Positions 9,110-21,212 of a DNA stretch of 64,000 bases are shown one piece after another; position 1 is the stretch's first letter; every line of letters begins with the position of its first letter. The position numbers were made by a program, and so were the translations under genes. The stretch covers positions 18,254,600 to 18,318,599 of the forward strand of contig NC_086370.1 of assembly GCF_036324505.1 (NCBI RefSeq), written 5' to 3'. The DNA is from Eleginops maclovinus. Lineage: Eukaryota > Chordata > Actinopteri > Perciformes > Eleginopidae. The notes below the pieces were generated by a model that searched no databases, was not told the origin of the DNA, and saw only the letters and a list, made by a program, of their open reading frames with translations.

Positions 9110-9765
9110 CACACTTGCGCACATAGTGGTGGCAGCACTCCACATCGACAGGTCGGCTCTGAATGAATCTCAGTTTGCATTGACATAACAGAAATATCAG
9201 AAAATGCTGATAAATGAGAAACACTTTTGTCTTTGAATAGCTTTTTTTCTTTCTAAAATGCTTTGTTAGCAGGGATATGAAAACAGCCATCATCAAACAC
9301 TAAAAAATTGCAAACAGTAAACCTTGGACAGTTTTGGTTGAAGGACGAATTGACCAAAATCCTTTAATATACTATCTTTGGGCGTCTTTTTTGTGTAGAA
9401 AGTGCTTCAATTTACTGTCTTTAGACATTTACTGTCTCAAAAGTACTTCAATATACTGTCTTTAGACATCTTGTCAATGCAGAAAAAGCAGCAGCTGCTG
9501 AGAGAGCAGTCCAAAATATCAAGTTGGTTGTAACTTTGCATCAGTAAATGCTCAGACCTGGGAAAAAATGTCAAAATTGTGTGGAAATGGCAACAGAACA
9601 AACCCGGTTATTCAGAAATGTCTTTCTTTTATTCCAAAATGTAAAGACACTACAGGATACACATGGAATCTTAACTTGAAGTGCCACCTTTTCTCTTAAT
9701 AATATAACTGAGTTGAAGTTTAAATTCAACACACTTTTTGACTCTTTATTTGTACAGAGATCAAG
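9110..9765. other. Non-coding stretch
   Basis: No gene recognised. A short local repeat of 'caatttactgtctttagaca' type occurs about twice at 9408-9475. Pyrimidine-rich sequence ending tttgtacag at about 9757 could be a splice acceptor for the coiled-coil fragment that follows. Confidence 0.4.
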
Positions 9766-10114
9766 ATGACTGCTGTGGATGAAATTCAGCAGACAGGACA
9801 AACGGAACACCTTATGGCTAACAGCGAAGAGAAAAAGGCAAAACTTGATGAACAGCTACAGAAGAAAGAGGAAGAACAGAAAGGCGTTGTACAGGTAGTG
9901 AACTGGTTAAAGGTACAGAAGGAGGAACTGGAAAAACTGAGAGAAGAAAATCAACCGTCAAAATGAGGACATGGTGAGAGAGATGGGTGAAACTGAGATG
10001 AATCTTCAGTCAGTGGACGAAGAAACAAAACATGAAAGAGCACTTGGATATTTAGAACTGGAAGCAATCATACTCAAGGACAAAAGTACAGTGTGCAAGA
10101 GGAAAAAAACATGA
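9766..10114 (+). pseudogene. Coiled-coil gene fragment with frameshift
   Basis: The first 66 codons are rich in Glu, Lys and Gln with heptad-like spacing (for example EELEKLREENQ) and end at a TGA. One extra base near 9955 accounts for this: shifting one base keeps a similarly charged helical frame open to a TGA at 10112-10114. A splice-acceptor-like tract lies just upstream, as in a real exon. I cannot name the parent protein; coiled-coil sequence is low in family information. It is probably a decayed exon or processed fragment. Confidence 0.4.
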
Positions 10115-10248
10115 AATACTGCTACTGAACACAGATCAACTGATCATCTTGTAAACTGTTAGACCACTTCTTTGGTCCAACAAACAGTCCAAAGATATTG
10201 AGTCCACTGAACCTAACTCAAGGTCACAGTCACCGATTGGATGTGAGG

Positions 10249-10504
10249 TTATTCATGTAGTTTGTTTTTGAGGACCTGCACCTTGTTGGAAAACTTCAAA
10301 TGTGTACCTCAGATCTATGGGGTAGCTCAAGTTCAGGCTGCAGATCAGGCCAAGCAGGACTGCACACCCACTTGCCACATCTCCAAGATCACCAAGTACC
10401 TCCACTCCCTCAATGATGATGCCTATATCCTCAGGGGGATCTGTCACCTCTGCTCCTTCATGACGGATGACGTAGATTCCCAGGACCATTTCCTCCATTT
10501 CTGT
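10249..10504 (-). pseudogene. SAMD3-like family, terminal exon, with internal deletion
   Basis: The minus-strand frame contains EEMVLGIYVIRHEGAEV, PPEDIGIIIEGVEVL, GDVASGCAVLLGL and LNLSYPIDLRYTFEVFQ. I recognise these as the C-terminal part of the teleost-expanded family annotated as sterile alpha motif domain-containing protein 3-like. After EVFQ the frame changes. The expected family ending KVQVLKNKLHE then stop is present in another frame with its TAA at 10249-10251, so roughly a dozen codons appear lost out of frame. A phase-0 acceptor can be placed at 10505. Remembered motifs only; not searched. Confidence 0.55.
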
Positions 10505-10665
10505 CTTTGCACCAGGATCAACATCGTGGAAAGAAAAAGTATTAATTAGAACACAGTTGTTAATTTCAATTACTCAAATTGATTTCTCTATCTAGATGTG
10601 ACAATATCTATAAATTGGGAGGATATAGTAAAAAAGTGGCCATAAAAATGTACAAAGCCAATTGA

Positions 10666-11225
10666 CAGTGGTGGACAGTAACGAAGAACATTTACTTGAG
10701 TACTGTACTTAAGTAGAAGTAAGTTTGGAAACTTCTGACTTTCACTCCACTACATTTCAAAGACAAATCTTGTACTTTTGACTCCATTACATTGAGCTAT
10801 TAAGTCAGCTGTTGCTGTTTTTTTCTGTTCTAAAATGCAACTGGCCACACGCTGTGTTCCTCACAGAAGGAAACCAATCACAGTAGCCGCTCTCTCTCAA
10901 CGCGGATTGATGTAAAAGCAGAAATACGTCAGGCTTTGTGTAGCATAGCGCTTCTACAAGCAAGTATGTGCATTCATTAGGTGCTTGCACAGAGTAGCTT
11001 CTCTAAATGACTTATCAAAACAATACAGCAATGTATTGACATTAGAAAATGTACTTTGTAAGGTATACTTTTGAATAACCAAGTATTTTTAAAAGCAAGT
11101 ACTCGAGTACTTTAACTCGAGTAAAATGTTGACTGGGCAACTTTCACTTGTAGTTGAGTAATATTTGACGAGGAGTATCTATACTTTGACTCAAGTACTG
11201 GGGTTGAGAACTTTGACCACCACTG
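10666..11225. mobile_element. hAT-type non-autonomous element (560 bp)
   Basis: Begins cagtggtggacagtaac and ends ccaccactg, a clear terminal inverted repeat, with the 'acttgagtactgtacttaagtag' style interior that I recall from fish hAT MITEs. The flanks ccaattga (10658-10665) and cccactga (11226-11233) match at 6 of 8 positions, fitting an old 8-bp duplication. No transposase is encoded. Confidence 0.78.
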
Positions 11226-11233
11226 CCCACTGA

Positions 11234-12082
11234 GACATTTGGACAACATATTTGAAAACAGTCCAAAACCCAAAGATGTTGAATATAAAATACAAATGTT
11301 TGAGAATGTTTGTCTGAGAAGCTGTAAATGTAACACTTGTTATTTGTGCTTACTTTGGTCATTTCGACTAATGCAGTGAATCAACTAATTGTTCAACCTC
11401 TGACTAGAACATGGGAAATTTGGACTTTGGACCATGTCAGCACGCTGAAGCACTCCCTGCCTATGTACCCAGGCCAGAGGGTAAACTGGGTCTTAATTGT
11501 TTTAATACACTTGTCAAACTACTCATCAACTGCTCTGTGCCGGGCGGACATGTCGCTCCACTAGGAACAACATTTCTAAATGCATGCAGTGGGGTGCAAA
11601 TTATAGAGATTATTTTTTTTATAACATCAGATGATAGTACGTAAGTTAAAGGTGCCTTAATAGGCGATCCTATCGTCTTTGAAAAAAACAATCGTTATTC
11701 ATCCCTTCAATCGCTGATGAACGATCTGATCGCCAATCGGCACAAGCCTAATGTGCATTGTTTTGCAATTTGTGAAGTTTAAAACAGCCCTACCTCAGAA
11801 ATTGAAAGGGTTTCTTTAATTTGAAAAAGAAAAGATGAGGAAGAAATACATAAAATACTTTGTCCTTTTTGTCTGAGAAATAATAAAATGAAACTTTTTC
11901 ATTTTCAATTTATCTTCACCTCATCTACAAACAACTATAGCATAGCATAAAGAAGGTTGTCAACAATAAACTACAAACAAGTTCATTTCTACCTTGTAAA
12001 CTGTCCCATTCGGTACATTTCTATGACTTCCACCACGATTCTCTTGGTTGGGCCATCATTCATACTCAATAATGCAACTCAC
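11234..12082. other. Non-coding interval inside the broken SAMD3-like locus
   Basis: Would be intron between the terminal and preceding exons of the SAMD3-like remnant. Nothing else recognised. An AT-rich tract lies near 11800-11950. Confidence 0.4.
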
Positions 12083-12175
12083 CTAGAACTCCTTTATGAG
12101 GCTCGCAGGCTTCTCATTCAGGTACCAGCAGACACCTTTTAGGACACATTCCTGACAAGTTTCAATGCTGGGATT
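12083..12175 (-). pseudogene. SAMD3-like family, penultimate exon with terminal stop codon
   Basis: A 93-bp exon on the minus strand with good splice sites (ctttacag before, GTGAGT after) and 31 codons. The frame includes CVLKGVCWYLNEKPASLIKEF, which fits the family position 'vyLnEdP..LikEy' upstream of the GIYVI block. The last codon before the donor is TAG (12083-12085), so if spliced as predicted the message ends prematurely. Splice signals survive while the reading frame does not. Confidence 0.5.
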
Positions 12176-12851
12176 CTGTAAAGATAAACAAACATTCACA
12201 ATGTACACTACACATGGGCAACATCGGCCCATGGACCATCAGAGCCTGGCCCGCTATGTCTTCAGAGGAAAACAAACCAACCTGCAAAACAACAGTAAAG
12301 GGCAGCATTATGTTAACTACAAAGGTGTACTCAGTAGAGTGCACATCTGCGCCAGGTTCAGCTGCACCCCTCCCAGCCAGGGGAGTCAGCAGTTAGGCAG
12401 GCATTGCAATCGCAGCAGGAAACAGTCAATGAAGTAGGTTAGTAAACAATTGTGAATGCCTGCAACTGGGAGAGGTTGTTGAGAGAAGATATCTACATAT
12501 GCACAGAAAATATTAGGCCGACTGGTGCAGTAGTTTGCGAGATTAGTACTTGTGTGAGTGAGTCAGGCAGCTATTCTTCCAGTCACTCACAGGTGTTCTG
12601 AGAGATTTTGTTATTGAAATGACAGGTGGGCACAACTACGTCCAGCCAGGGATTTGCAGTTGGGGTACAGCCACGGACAAGTTTGTTTTTTAACCCCCAA
12701 CCAAAGCATAACCCCAAGGTCACAAGTTGCCATCCATATCTGCATCCCATAGTCAAGATCAGGATTGCTAGGAACTGGTAGTGGATGCAAATTCAGTATA
12801 CTGGTCTGGTTACGTTTTTGTCAAAATATCTGAGCCAACTCTACCTCATAC
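12176..12851. other. Intron of the SAMD3-like remnant
   Basis: Sequence between two well-delimited minus-strand exons. It contains no recognisable element apart from short palindromic and low-complexity segments. Confidence 0.4.
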
Positions 12852-12992
12852 CTTGTCCATGGTTGCCATAATGAGGCTGATACTGCGTCCAGCTGTTCCC
12901 CCCTTCTTTCTGAACACCCCCATGAGATTGTCTGTGTAGTTATCCAGCTGGGACAGATACAGGGCACTGATGCGTGTGAACTCTGAATTCAC
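12852..12992 (-). pseudogene. SAMD3-like family, upstream exon, intact
   Basis: A 141-bp exon of 47 codons, phase 0 at both ends, flanked by tgtttcag and GTATGAG. The protein begins VNSEFTRI and includes LSQLDNYTDNLMGVFRKKGG, matching the 'lnmEFkRitt..fLsqLD..sd.li.lfr.rGG' block I recall from fish SAMD3-like proteins. This exon shows no lesion. Further upstream exons would lie to the right, but I could not find them, so the copy may be partial. Confidence 0.5.
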
Positions 12993-13945
12993 CTGAAACA
13001 CATTGTTATAACATCTTATATTACTATCAAACACTCCATGCATCACTGACAAAAGTAACCCGTGTGAAACCCATGATCTCATCATTTCAAATAATAAATT
13101 CCATTTTGCACGAATTCACTGGACACACTAGAAGTTTGGCTCCCATCACTTACACTGAAAACGTATTTGAAGGGGATCTTTTGGTGGAATATTAAAGCAA
13201 AATAAAACCTCTTTCAGTGTTCATACAGGCACCTAACCTAAAAGACATTTGCAAACCTACCCTTTAATCAGTGGTCTCTGCAACTCCACTGCTTAATACA
13301 CAGGATTCTATCCAAAAAAAACCAATGAACTATCTTAGGAAGAATGTTAAAGAAACTGTAATAATTTTAACAGTGATTGAAGTCATTCTCCTGTATACTG
13401 ATTACATTTACAATGTTTACTTTCAACTTGTTTTAAGACAGACCTGAAAAATTGTGTTCCCCATACTGCACACTCATCAATGAGTGAATTAATTCCAAAA
13501 TAAATGTTTATTGTTTCCATTCTTAGAACCTTTAACTTAGGTAAATATCGTTTTTCTAGAACAACCCAACAGAATAACTTACACTCATCCTGACCAAGAG
13601 AATAATAATAATTCCTTACCACAAACGGGTGGCCTACTACAGTACTTTTGAGTGAGGACAAAACAGTTTTGTGTAAAAAAACTTTGGTATAAATTGTTAT
13701 TTTAGTTCAAATCTGCAAATCTAATTTTGACATGCTCAGAGGAGACAAAGCCTTGGGGACCCCCTGTGATTTTGCTGCCCCCCATCGGTTCAGGGCAAGT
13801 GCAAAAAAGCCTTGCGGCAGTAACGCATTTCAGTTTAAATTTCTTTTTCATTTGGCACGCAGGCGGAGGAATGCAGTGTTTGCATGAATGTGTTATGGAG
13901 TGTTTTTTGAGCTTGAATCACTGACATTACAAGGTAAATGAAGCC
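12993..13945. other. Non-coding interval
   Basis: No exon, RNA or transposon end recognised between the SAMD3-like exon and the hAT transposase. The N-terminal BED zinc-finger region expected before a hAT transposase is not visible here. Confidence 0.4.
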
Positions 13946-15143
13946 ATGTCCAAGCAAACACACGTGCAGTGTTTTGCACACTCTCTACAGCTTGTGGTAG
14001 GGGATGGCTTAAAGGAGACCAAAGCGACAGCTTCAGCTCTCGCAAAGCTCACCAAAGTTAGTGCATTGCTGCATACCAGCTCAACTTTCAAGGACGCATT
14101 TGAGGCTGAGTTTGGGGCGCGAGGGGGTATTCCTACCGCTGTGAATACCCGTTGGAATTCACAACTCAGACAGGTTGAGGTGGCCCTTCAGTATGACGAA
14201 ACAAAGCTGTGTCAGGTACTGGAAAGCGTGGGGCACAAGGAACTGTCCTTTTCGGCAAGAGAGTGGTATCTGATGAATGAGCTATTGGATATCCTGAAGC
14301 CATTTGGGGAAGCAACAGTTTTAACTCAGGGAGAAAACGTGGTGACCATCAGTTTTGTTTTACCCTCGGTTCTGTCTCTGAATCATCACTTGGAGAGACT
14401 GAAATCTAAAGTGACACTCCTGAGAGGCCTTGTCAAGCCACTCCAAGCTTCTTTAAGAAGATTTCTTGGAATCTGCGTCAATGTGAGAATGGACAACAAT
14501 CAAGGCGAAGTCTCTGCGCCCTTTTCTGATCCAGTCTATCTGAAAGCGGCTGCTTTGGATCCCGTCTTCTCCCTTCAGTTTCTGGAGCCCCATGTGATGG
14601 TCACACCGGATGTGAAGAAGGAAGTGGCTGATAAAGTGAAGGGTAAGCCTATAGTTCAATGTGTATTCATAAATTGATAACTGTAACTGATATGATGGCA
14701 CTATGTTCCAGGAATTATAACATTTGCTCTTCAATATCTATCTCAACTGTTTTTCAGATCTTGTTTTAAAGGATGCTGCAGAGTTCCATCGGGCTGGGGC
14801 GTTTGTGGAGGAAAAACGTGAAGATGATTCCACTGACTAAGGGGAGGGCCTGTTTGCAGCATACAAAAGACCCATGAAGGAGTTTGTTGACAGTCCTACA
14901 CTTCAGCTAAGTCACTATCTTGAAAAATGTGAACATCAGAATGTTCTTCTCTTTTGGGCAACCACTAAGAGTAACCTTCCATCATTGTTCCCTGTGGCCA
15001 TGAGGGTCTTGGCTGTTCCTAATTCCAGCGCCCCGGTAGAGCGCGTTTTCAGCCATGGTGGTATTATAATGCGTCCCCATCGGTCACAGATGTCAGACAC
15101 AATGTTATCTAGGTTGATTTTTTGCAAATGCAATTCATTTTGA
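13946..15143 (+). pseudogene. hAT transposase (ZBED-like), one in-frame stop
   Basis: First part, 13946-14642: MSKQTHVQCFAHSLQLVV, NTRWNSQ and a typical hAT catalytic-core layout. A GT-AG intron at 14643-14757 (GTAAGC..TTTTCAG) joins the frame in phase. The second part reads on until TAA at 14838-14840, then continues in the same frame through FAAYKRPM to the hAT C-terminal dimerisation block (SAPVERVFSHGGIIMRPHRS) and the stop at 15141-15143. The BED finger and extreme N-terminus are missing. I read it as a 5'-truncated, nearly intact copy disabled by one nonsense change. A domesticated ZBED-like gene is less likely given the repeat setting. Confidence 0.75.
14643..14757 (+). other. Intron of the hAT transposase copy
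   Basis: 115-bp GT-AG intron. Keeping it gives an early stop 12 codons past the exon edge; removing it joins two homologous hAT parts in frame. Its presence argues against a processed copy. Confidence 0.6.
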
Positions 15144-15194
15144 GCTCTTCAGACATCTCCTTATTGTCACATGCACTGTACACTACCCCTCACT

Positions 15195-15214
15195 CACACA
15201 CACGCGCACACGCG

Positions 15215-15273
<59 letters not shown>
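15195..15273. repeat. (CA)n microsatellite, imperfect
   Basis: About 79 bp of CA with a few CG interruptions at its start; first-copy counterpart of the longer array at 15492. Confidence 0.95.
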
Positions 15274-15275
<2 letters not shown>

Positions 15276-15488
15276 ACATTAGTACACTTCCTCTCTTTTC
15301 TCTATTCTCTCTCTCTCTCTCTCACACACATCCTTACATTTTCCTGATGACAGTACCCATATTTTTCTCTCAACTGTACTGATTTCAGTTGCACAGATGT
15401 TCTAGTTGTGCACAGATATCGAACACACTGTTGTCAAAGTTGACAAAGTTACAAATGCTATTCATCTTAAGTTCATCAGACATCTTAT

Positions 15489-15690
<202 letters not shown>

Positions 15691-15840
15691 CCTTCTCATT
15701 GCCACATTACTGTGGCACATGTTAGTTCTCTCTCTCTCTCTCACTCACTCACATTTTGGAGAGGCAACACCTGAGAAAAAAAATGGTTCACTTCTCATTT
15801 TCCCGATGTGAACCCTAAAATAACTGCCCCTATTTTTCTG

Positions 15841-16254
15841 GCAACTCTGCTGTTTTTGTAATGTAGTTTTGTAATGCAGATTAAACATTGTATATTGAAA
15901 TATTAAGTCTCATTGTAATTAAAGGAAAATGTTTACTTACTGTAACTGCCCTGCTCAAGCACTGCTTTCAGACATCCACACAGCTCATATGCCTCACTGG
16001 TCAAGGCGCTTTACTAACTTTATGATCACATTGGTGCCTTCCGTGCTAATACAATTCAAACCCAATATTCACTCTCACTTCTTCTCTAAGATACTTTGAA
16101 GGTCTTCGGTCGCATGTGTATATCGTAAAAGAACACAGAAACATTGAACATATTTCAATTTGCATTTATAAAATTAGACTGTAAATTACATTCATATGTT
16201 ACAATTATGATCGGTAGTCTAATAATTGCAATATTAAGTGAAGAGTACATGATG
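15841..16254. other. Non-coding stretch
   Basis: AT-rich single-copy-looking sequence; nothing recognised. Confidence 0.4.
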
Positions 16255-16417
16255 ACTTGTTCAGGACTTGAAAAAGATCGGGACTGGGACTCGACTTGGC
16301 TTTGATGTGACTCGGACTTGGACTCGACTTGCCCTTCTCTGTCTTTACTTGGGACTTGACTGCGAAGACTTGGGACTGACTTGTGACTTGCCAAACAGTG
16401 ACTTGGTCCCACCTCTG
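16255..16417 (-). repeat. AAGTC-rich transposon end, hAT-like
   Basis: On the minus strand this begins cagaggtgggaccaagtcac and continues with many AAGTC/GAGTC pentamers. I recognise it as the end of a common teleost non-autonomous DNA transposon. The other terminus was not found, so it is a fragment. Confidence 0.6.
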
Positions 16418-18842
16418 GTTTCAACACAACAGACGTATATATTACTGACTTCTTACACTATTGTTTAAATGCAATGAAACCTTATTGTGTTGATGGTCAA
16501 AAATGCAATTGTTATATAGTTTCACCATAAAACAATGATCCAATTTAAACAACATCCAAGTTTCACTTCTTTGAGTGTAGTTTCACAATCATACTTTATT
16601 TTCAGAAATAAAACCTAGACAGTGAAAGCAAAGGAAAAAGGTAAGAATGAAGTTTCTCTATGTTCTTGAACTGAGGTCAGCAGCTTTATGTTTGCAAGCG
16701 TTTGGCGATCCGGATCAATACACAACATTAACTGTCAAAGAAGAACCTCCAACCACGGGGATTTCACCTGTGGCCTCGCTTTCATAGCACGGCACCATAT
16801 TCTGCTCTGATGTTTGACATTTAGCTGTGACCTACAGTTAAGCAGTTTATGGTAAACCAGCTGGAGGTTATTAGTCTAACATGCAAGCAATGTTGATGGA
16901 AATAAAAAAGCGTGGTAAACAGTGACCTTTGACCACTTACAGAAGGTTAACTGAAACACCCTTGTTAGATTTTTGGTTCAACCTTTATTGCAGTCTCACA
17001 TGGCTATGAAAATAGAGTACCAAACAGACACACACTGGGAAAGAAGAAAAATAATATTAGAAATCAAAATATATTTCAAAACCAAGTGTCTTTAAATCCA
17101 GTTCAATGTTCATTCAGCATTAACAACTCATGTCATTTAAAGTGCTTAAGATTAGACTTTTCAAAAAGCTTGATTTGCTTTTTATTCATTTGCATAAAAG
17201 GTTGCAAAAAACAGTGTAACACTCCCCCACGTTTCAGCATGAAAACATTATTGCAGAGTATACAGGAGACAGTGCCTAACAGCTGTAGTGGTATTATAGG
17301 ATTATGTAGTGAATGTGATTAACACAACGACCTTGCATGTTATGGTAAGAAAATATAAATAGCTATTGAAGCCTAATCAGTGGATGTACCGTGTCTGTGG
17401 CTGCTAGTCAAATATAAGGGTTACTCAAAAAATAAGCAACGGCATTTTTGCAACTTTACGCACTCTACTTTAAAACCATCAACAGGAGCAGGTAGAAGTG
17501 GCCACAACACAACTGCTCCTCATTATGGTTTTATACATGCATTAACTAATTATTTTTGGCAACTTGAAAGCAGCAGACACCAGCTGTAAACCCTGAACAA
17601 CACATTGACACATTATAAAGTTTATACGGTCAATGTGCAAGCAAACAATAGCTTGCAGCAGTTACTCATTCACTCATTTGGAGTCATGTTTGTGTGCAAG
17701 TGTGTTGTTTCCTCTCCTCTTTGCTCATTTTTGCTAGCTGCAGCTCGATTGTAACTTAATCTGTCTCTCATATACAGTCTATGGTCTCTCTGCAGTTTGG
17801 TTTTGGGCAGGTAGGGTACAGCTGCCTGCTGCATCTGGAAATGACCTTGATGTACATTGACAGAGGTTAAAATCCTAGAGACTCCTTATACAAACAACAA
17901 GTCATTAAATCTGTTGTCGAAACACAAATACAGATTATAGTAAATATGCCTGTGTGCTTTTTCCTGTTGTGCAATGCAGCTTTAAAATGTGTGAGTCACA
18001 AAATCAAGTGAATCAAGATCCTGCATTAGAATCGATCCGAGTTGCTACAGAGAGCCCAGTTGTGGTTTTGTTATAGCAAAGCTAGCAAGACTGATTGTCT
18101 TGAATGCTAAACAGAGCAGAGACATTGATTGGGAGATAGGGAATACAGCACAGGGAGAGAAGGATGACAGTGCCCCGCTTCCCTGGCATGGGTTTGCCTT
18201 TGGCCTGTAGGCAGACACATCTTTCTCTCACACACTCACTAACACCAGAGAAACAGTGGCAGCCAGAGGTGTCTGGAGACACACACACACACAAACAGAC
18301 GCACAAACATATAGCGGGCAACATTGATTTCCTGTTTGGCATAACTAAGCAGTTAGTGGACCATTCTCCGGACCACAGAGCCCACAAACAAACATGTTAA
18401 GTATTCTGTATCGCTCTCCTGTCTCTCGCAAACCTTCACTACGTTTTATAAACATTCACAAGCAGACCCGTCTGCCAGCTTATCCTCATCATAGCACATT
18501 CACTATTTCATCTCATCATCTATTATTCTTTGCTCTCTCTTCACACTCCGTGTTCTTGTCTCTCCCTGTGCATCTTTCTCATCCTCTCTTTATAAGTTCT
18601 GTCTCTGTTTTCATTCAAACAAAAGGTTCTTTCTTGGCTTCACATTGCGGAGTTGACTGCTTGGCTGGTTTGGCACAGTGTTGAACAACAGGTAAACACG
18701 CTTTATCAGCCACAGGGATCCACATTTCCAGCGTATTCCTGGGACTGCCACCTTTTTCTTGGCTGCCGTGGACAGATGGATAAATGTGTACATGGACGGC
18801 TCATTTTTAGAAAACGATAGGCCCATTTGTTTGGCTACAGGG

Positions 18843-18844
<2 letters not shown>
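16418..18844. other. Intergenic sequence downstream of ccser2
   Basis: No gene recognised. Open frames are short, without splice support or family motifs. A short CA tract lies at 18277-18293. Confidence 0.45.

Positions 18845-18919
<75 letters not shown>
18845..18919. repeat. (GT)n microsatellite
   Basis: 75 bp of GT dinucleotide, ending at a gc variant. Confidence 0.96.
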
Positions 18920-18922
<3 letters not shown>

Positions 18923-20435
18923 TTCCTCTGAGTTTTGTGTCGCTTTGAGTTTTATCAGAGTTCTTGTGCGTGTGCGTCAATGTATCGTGTGTCCAGATGT
19001 GTATGCGTGTGATATGTCTGTGTGTCACTCTCTCTCTCTTTCTGTCTCACTCTGTCTATGTAGGGTGCATTATTGGGCGCAGTAGACCGGACAGTGCCAG
19101 AGGCGTACACCAAGCGGTCACGCGGCGTGACAGAGAAGAGAACTGAGTTGCTGTCAGAAGGCCTTTTTAACACACTGCTGCTCTCCGTTCGGGGACATTT
19201 TCGAGAGCGTTTGACTGCAAAAAGGGCTCCGCAAAGGAGAGATAAACACAATTCTCCAGAGCTCCTACAGAAAAACCACTAAAGCCCCAAAGGCTCCCTA
19301 CCTGAAAATAACACACTAATACCTTTGATGTTCCCAAAGAGATGTGCAAGAGAGCGAGAGGAGGAGGGAGAAGAGGGGGGGGGGAAGACAGACACACACA
19401 CTCACACACACACAGTATAAACACCAGGCAGCAGCTTCACACGTCCAATGAGTTCCTGTAAGCTGATATTTGTTGGTCATTAAGGGGAGGCCTGAATTGA
19501 CTTCTAAGTCTTTATGTTTAAATTTCATTTTGATTTCATTTAATTATGCCATTTTTTAGAAACGTGGGTTTTCCTCAGAACTGGAAATGTTTGGTGTTTT
19601 TTCTTTTTATTAGGACACAGATTCAAAGACCCATATATAGTAAATTAGATTTGTTCCAAGCTTTTCTCCTCACTCAGGTCAAACGCAATATTTCCTGTTA
19701 CTCTTCACTGTTTTCTATCTCCAAAGTAGCCCTACATTAACTGCTTCACACTTTTCAGTACTGTATGTGTTTGCTAATGGATACGAGTAAAGACTAAATC
19801 GTACCTGAGCACACTTAAGTGCGAGTGCTTTTTTACGCCGCTCTCTCGACTAAAGGATGAAACCATTATCTCCACCAGCTATGGTATTGTTTTTATAAGC
19901 CTGTATTCTGTCTGAGATGCATTCATTGAACACAGGGGGTGTGAGTTCAGAGGTTAACTCTGGATGCAACTGTAATAGAAACACGTATGCACTTCATCTC
20001 TACGTCTGTCATTTCTCACTTCCATACATACGCTGCAGATATACACAAACACATATTTTCTTTCTGGGAGTGACAGCTGTTTTTCAATGCAGCCCCCATG
20101 CCACTGCTTTTATGTTATCCTTTTTTTTTACCACTTTATGTTTTTGCCTCCATCTACCCCTGGGTCTGCTATTACACTGAAAAGGTCACATTTATGCCAC
20201 CTCCATGTTTGAAACCAAACGCACCTGTGTGTCAGAGGGCACAGCTGTGAACTTAGACTTTTAAACTTGATAACAGCCGCGGGTACAAAACTACAGCTGT
20301 CCGGCTCTGAATGGTCACTATTATTCATTCATGAATATGCGCAAGGCTTTTTAAATGGACGTTTCTTCTTTCTTAAGTCCGCCTGAATCTGAAAACTGTC
20401 ACATACCACTATGGAAGTTAAGATCCTGCTCATAC
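18920..20435. other. Intergenic sequence downstream of ccser2
   Basis: Contains a GC-richer patch (19060-19260) open in more than one frame but without motifs, and a run of G at 19374-19384. No gene supported. Confidence 0.4.
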
Positions 20436-20441
20436 TTTATT
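20436..20441 (-). terminator. ccser2: Candidate ccser2 poly(A) signal
   Basis: Minus-strand AATAAA about 0.7 kb past the last plausible stop codon of ccser2. It is the first canonical signal I noticed downstream; cleavage there is not demonstrated. Confidence 0.35.
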
Positions 20442-21212
20442 CAAATCAGTTATTGATGTTGGAGCTGCACATTTAGAAACAATACAGCAGACAGAAAACC
20501 AATGTCAGTGAAACAGGCAGTCCTTGAATGGTGGCTTAATGAGCGCAGTGTATGTTCCTGTGACATCCAAAAGGTAAAACAGTCACACTGTTATAATGGC
20601 TGAAGGGGGTGTTTACATGCCAGGCATGTTGTACGTGTGGTGTGTTTTCCTTCCTACTCTTTTCTCTTCTCCCTCTCTTCAATGCAGCTAATCAGCAGCT
20701 GATCGGTACCTGCTGGTGCACCTGAGACTGATGGCTGATTGGATCCCCTCACCCTCAGCTGGCCAATCAGCAGGCAGGGCTGATCATAAAGGAAGCAACC
20801 AGGAAGCTTTCTGTCTCCCTGGCCTCGGCCTGCTGCTGACACTATAGCCTGCATTATCCTTTTGTTAGTGTCTGATTCTAGAGAGAATCGTGTTTCAGTT
20901 TACTTTGAATGTGTGTGTGGTGGGAGGTGGAGGCGTTAGGTAAGTTTGGGGTACCCTCTACATTTCATCAAGTAGTTAAAACCTGTTAGACACACTAAGT
21001 TAGTGGATTGTTGCCACCCCTGTATTTTGGTTTGTTCCATCCTTAGAAGTGCAGAGTGAGGGTTTTTGTTTGAGTATTTGTTTTAAGGATATATTTGGAG
21101 ACGTGGAGTGGGAACAGCAATGTCAGAGTGAATCCTGTTTTAAGTTCTGACGGGTGGAATTAGGCTCCTCAGGGAATCTTTGGCTTGGGGAGGCATGAGC
21201 GACTCAAAGGGA
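20442..21212 (-). other. ccser2: Probable ccser2 3' untranslated region
   Basis: Follows the long-frame stop at 21213. The first 70 bases or so are still open in a second frame (stop near 21140). The rest is non-coding in appearance. Confidence 0.4.

Noticed and set aside
18759..19282. Several overlapping open frames near the GT repeat
   Set aside because: Partly microsatellite-derived; the non-repetitive part has no motif and frames conflict.
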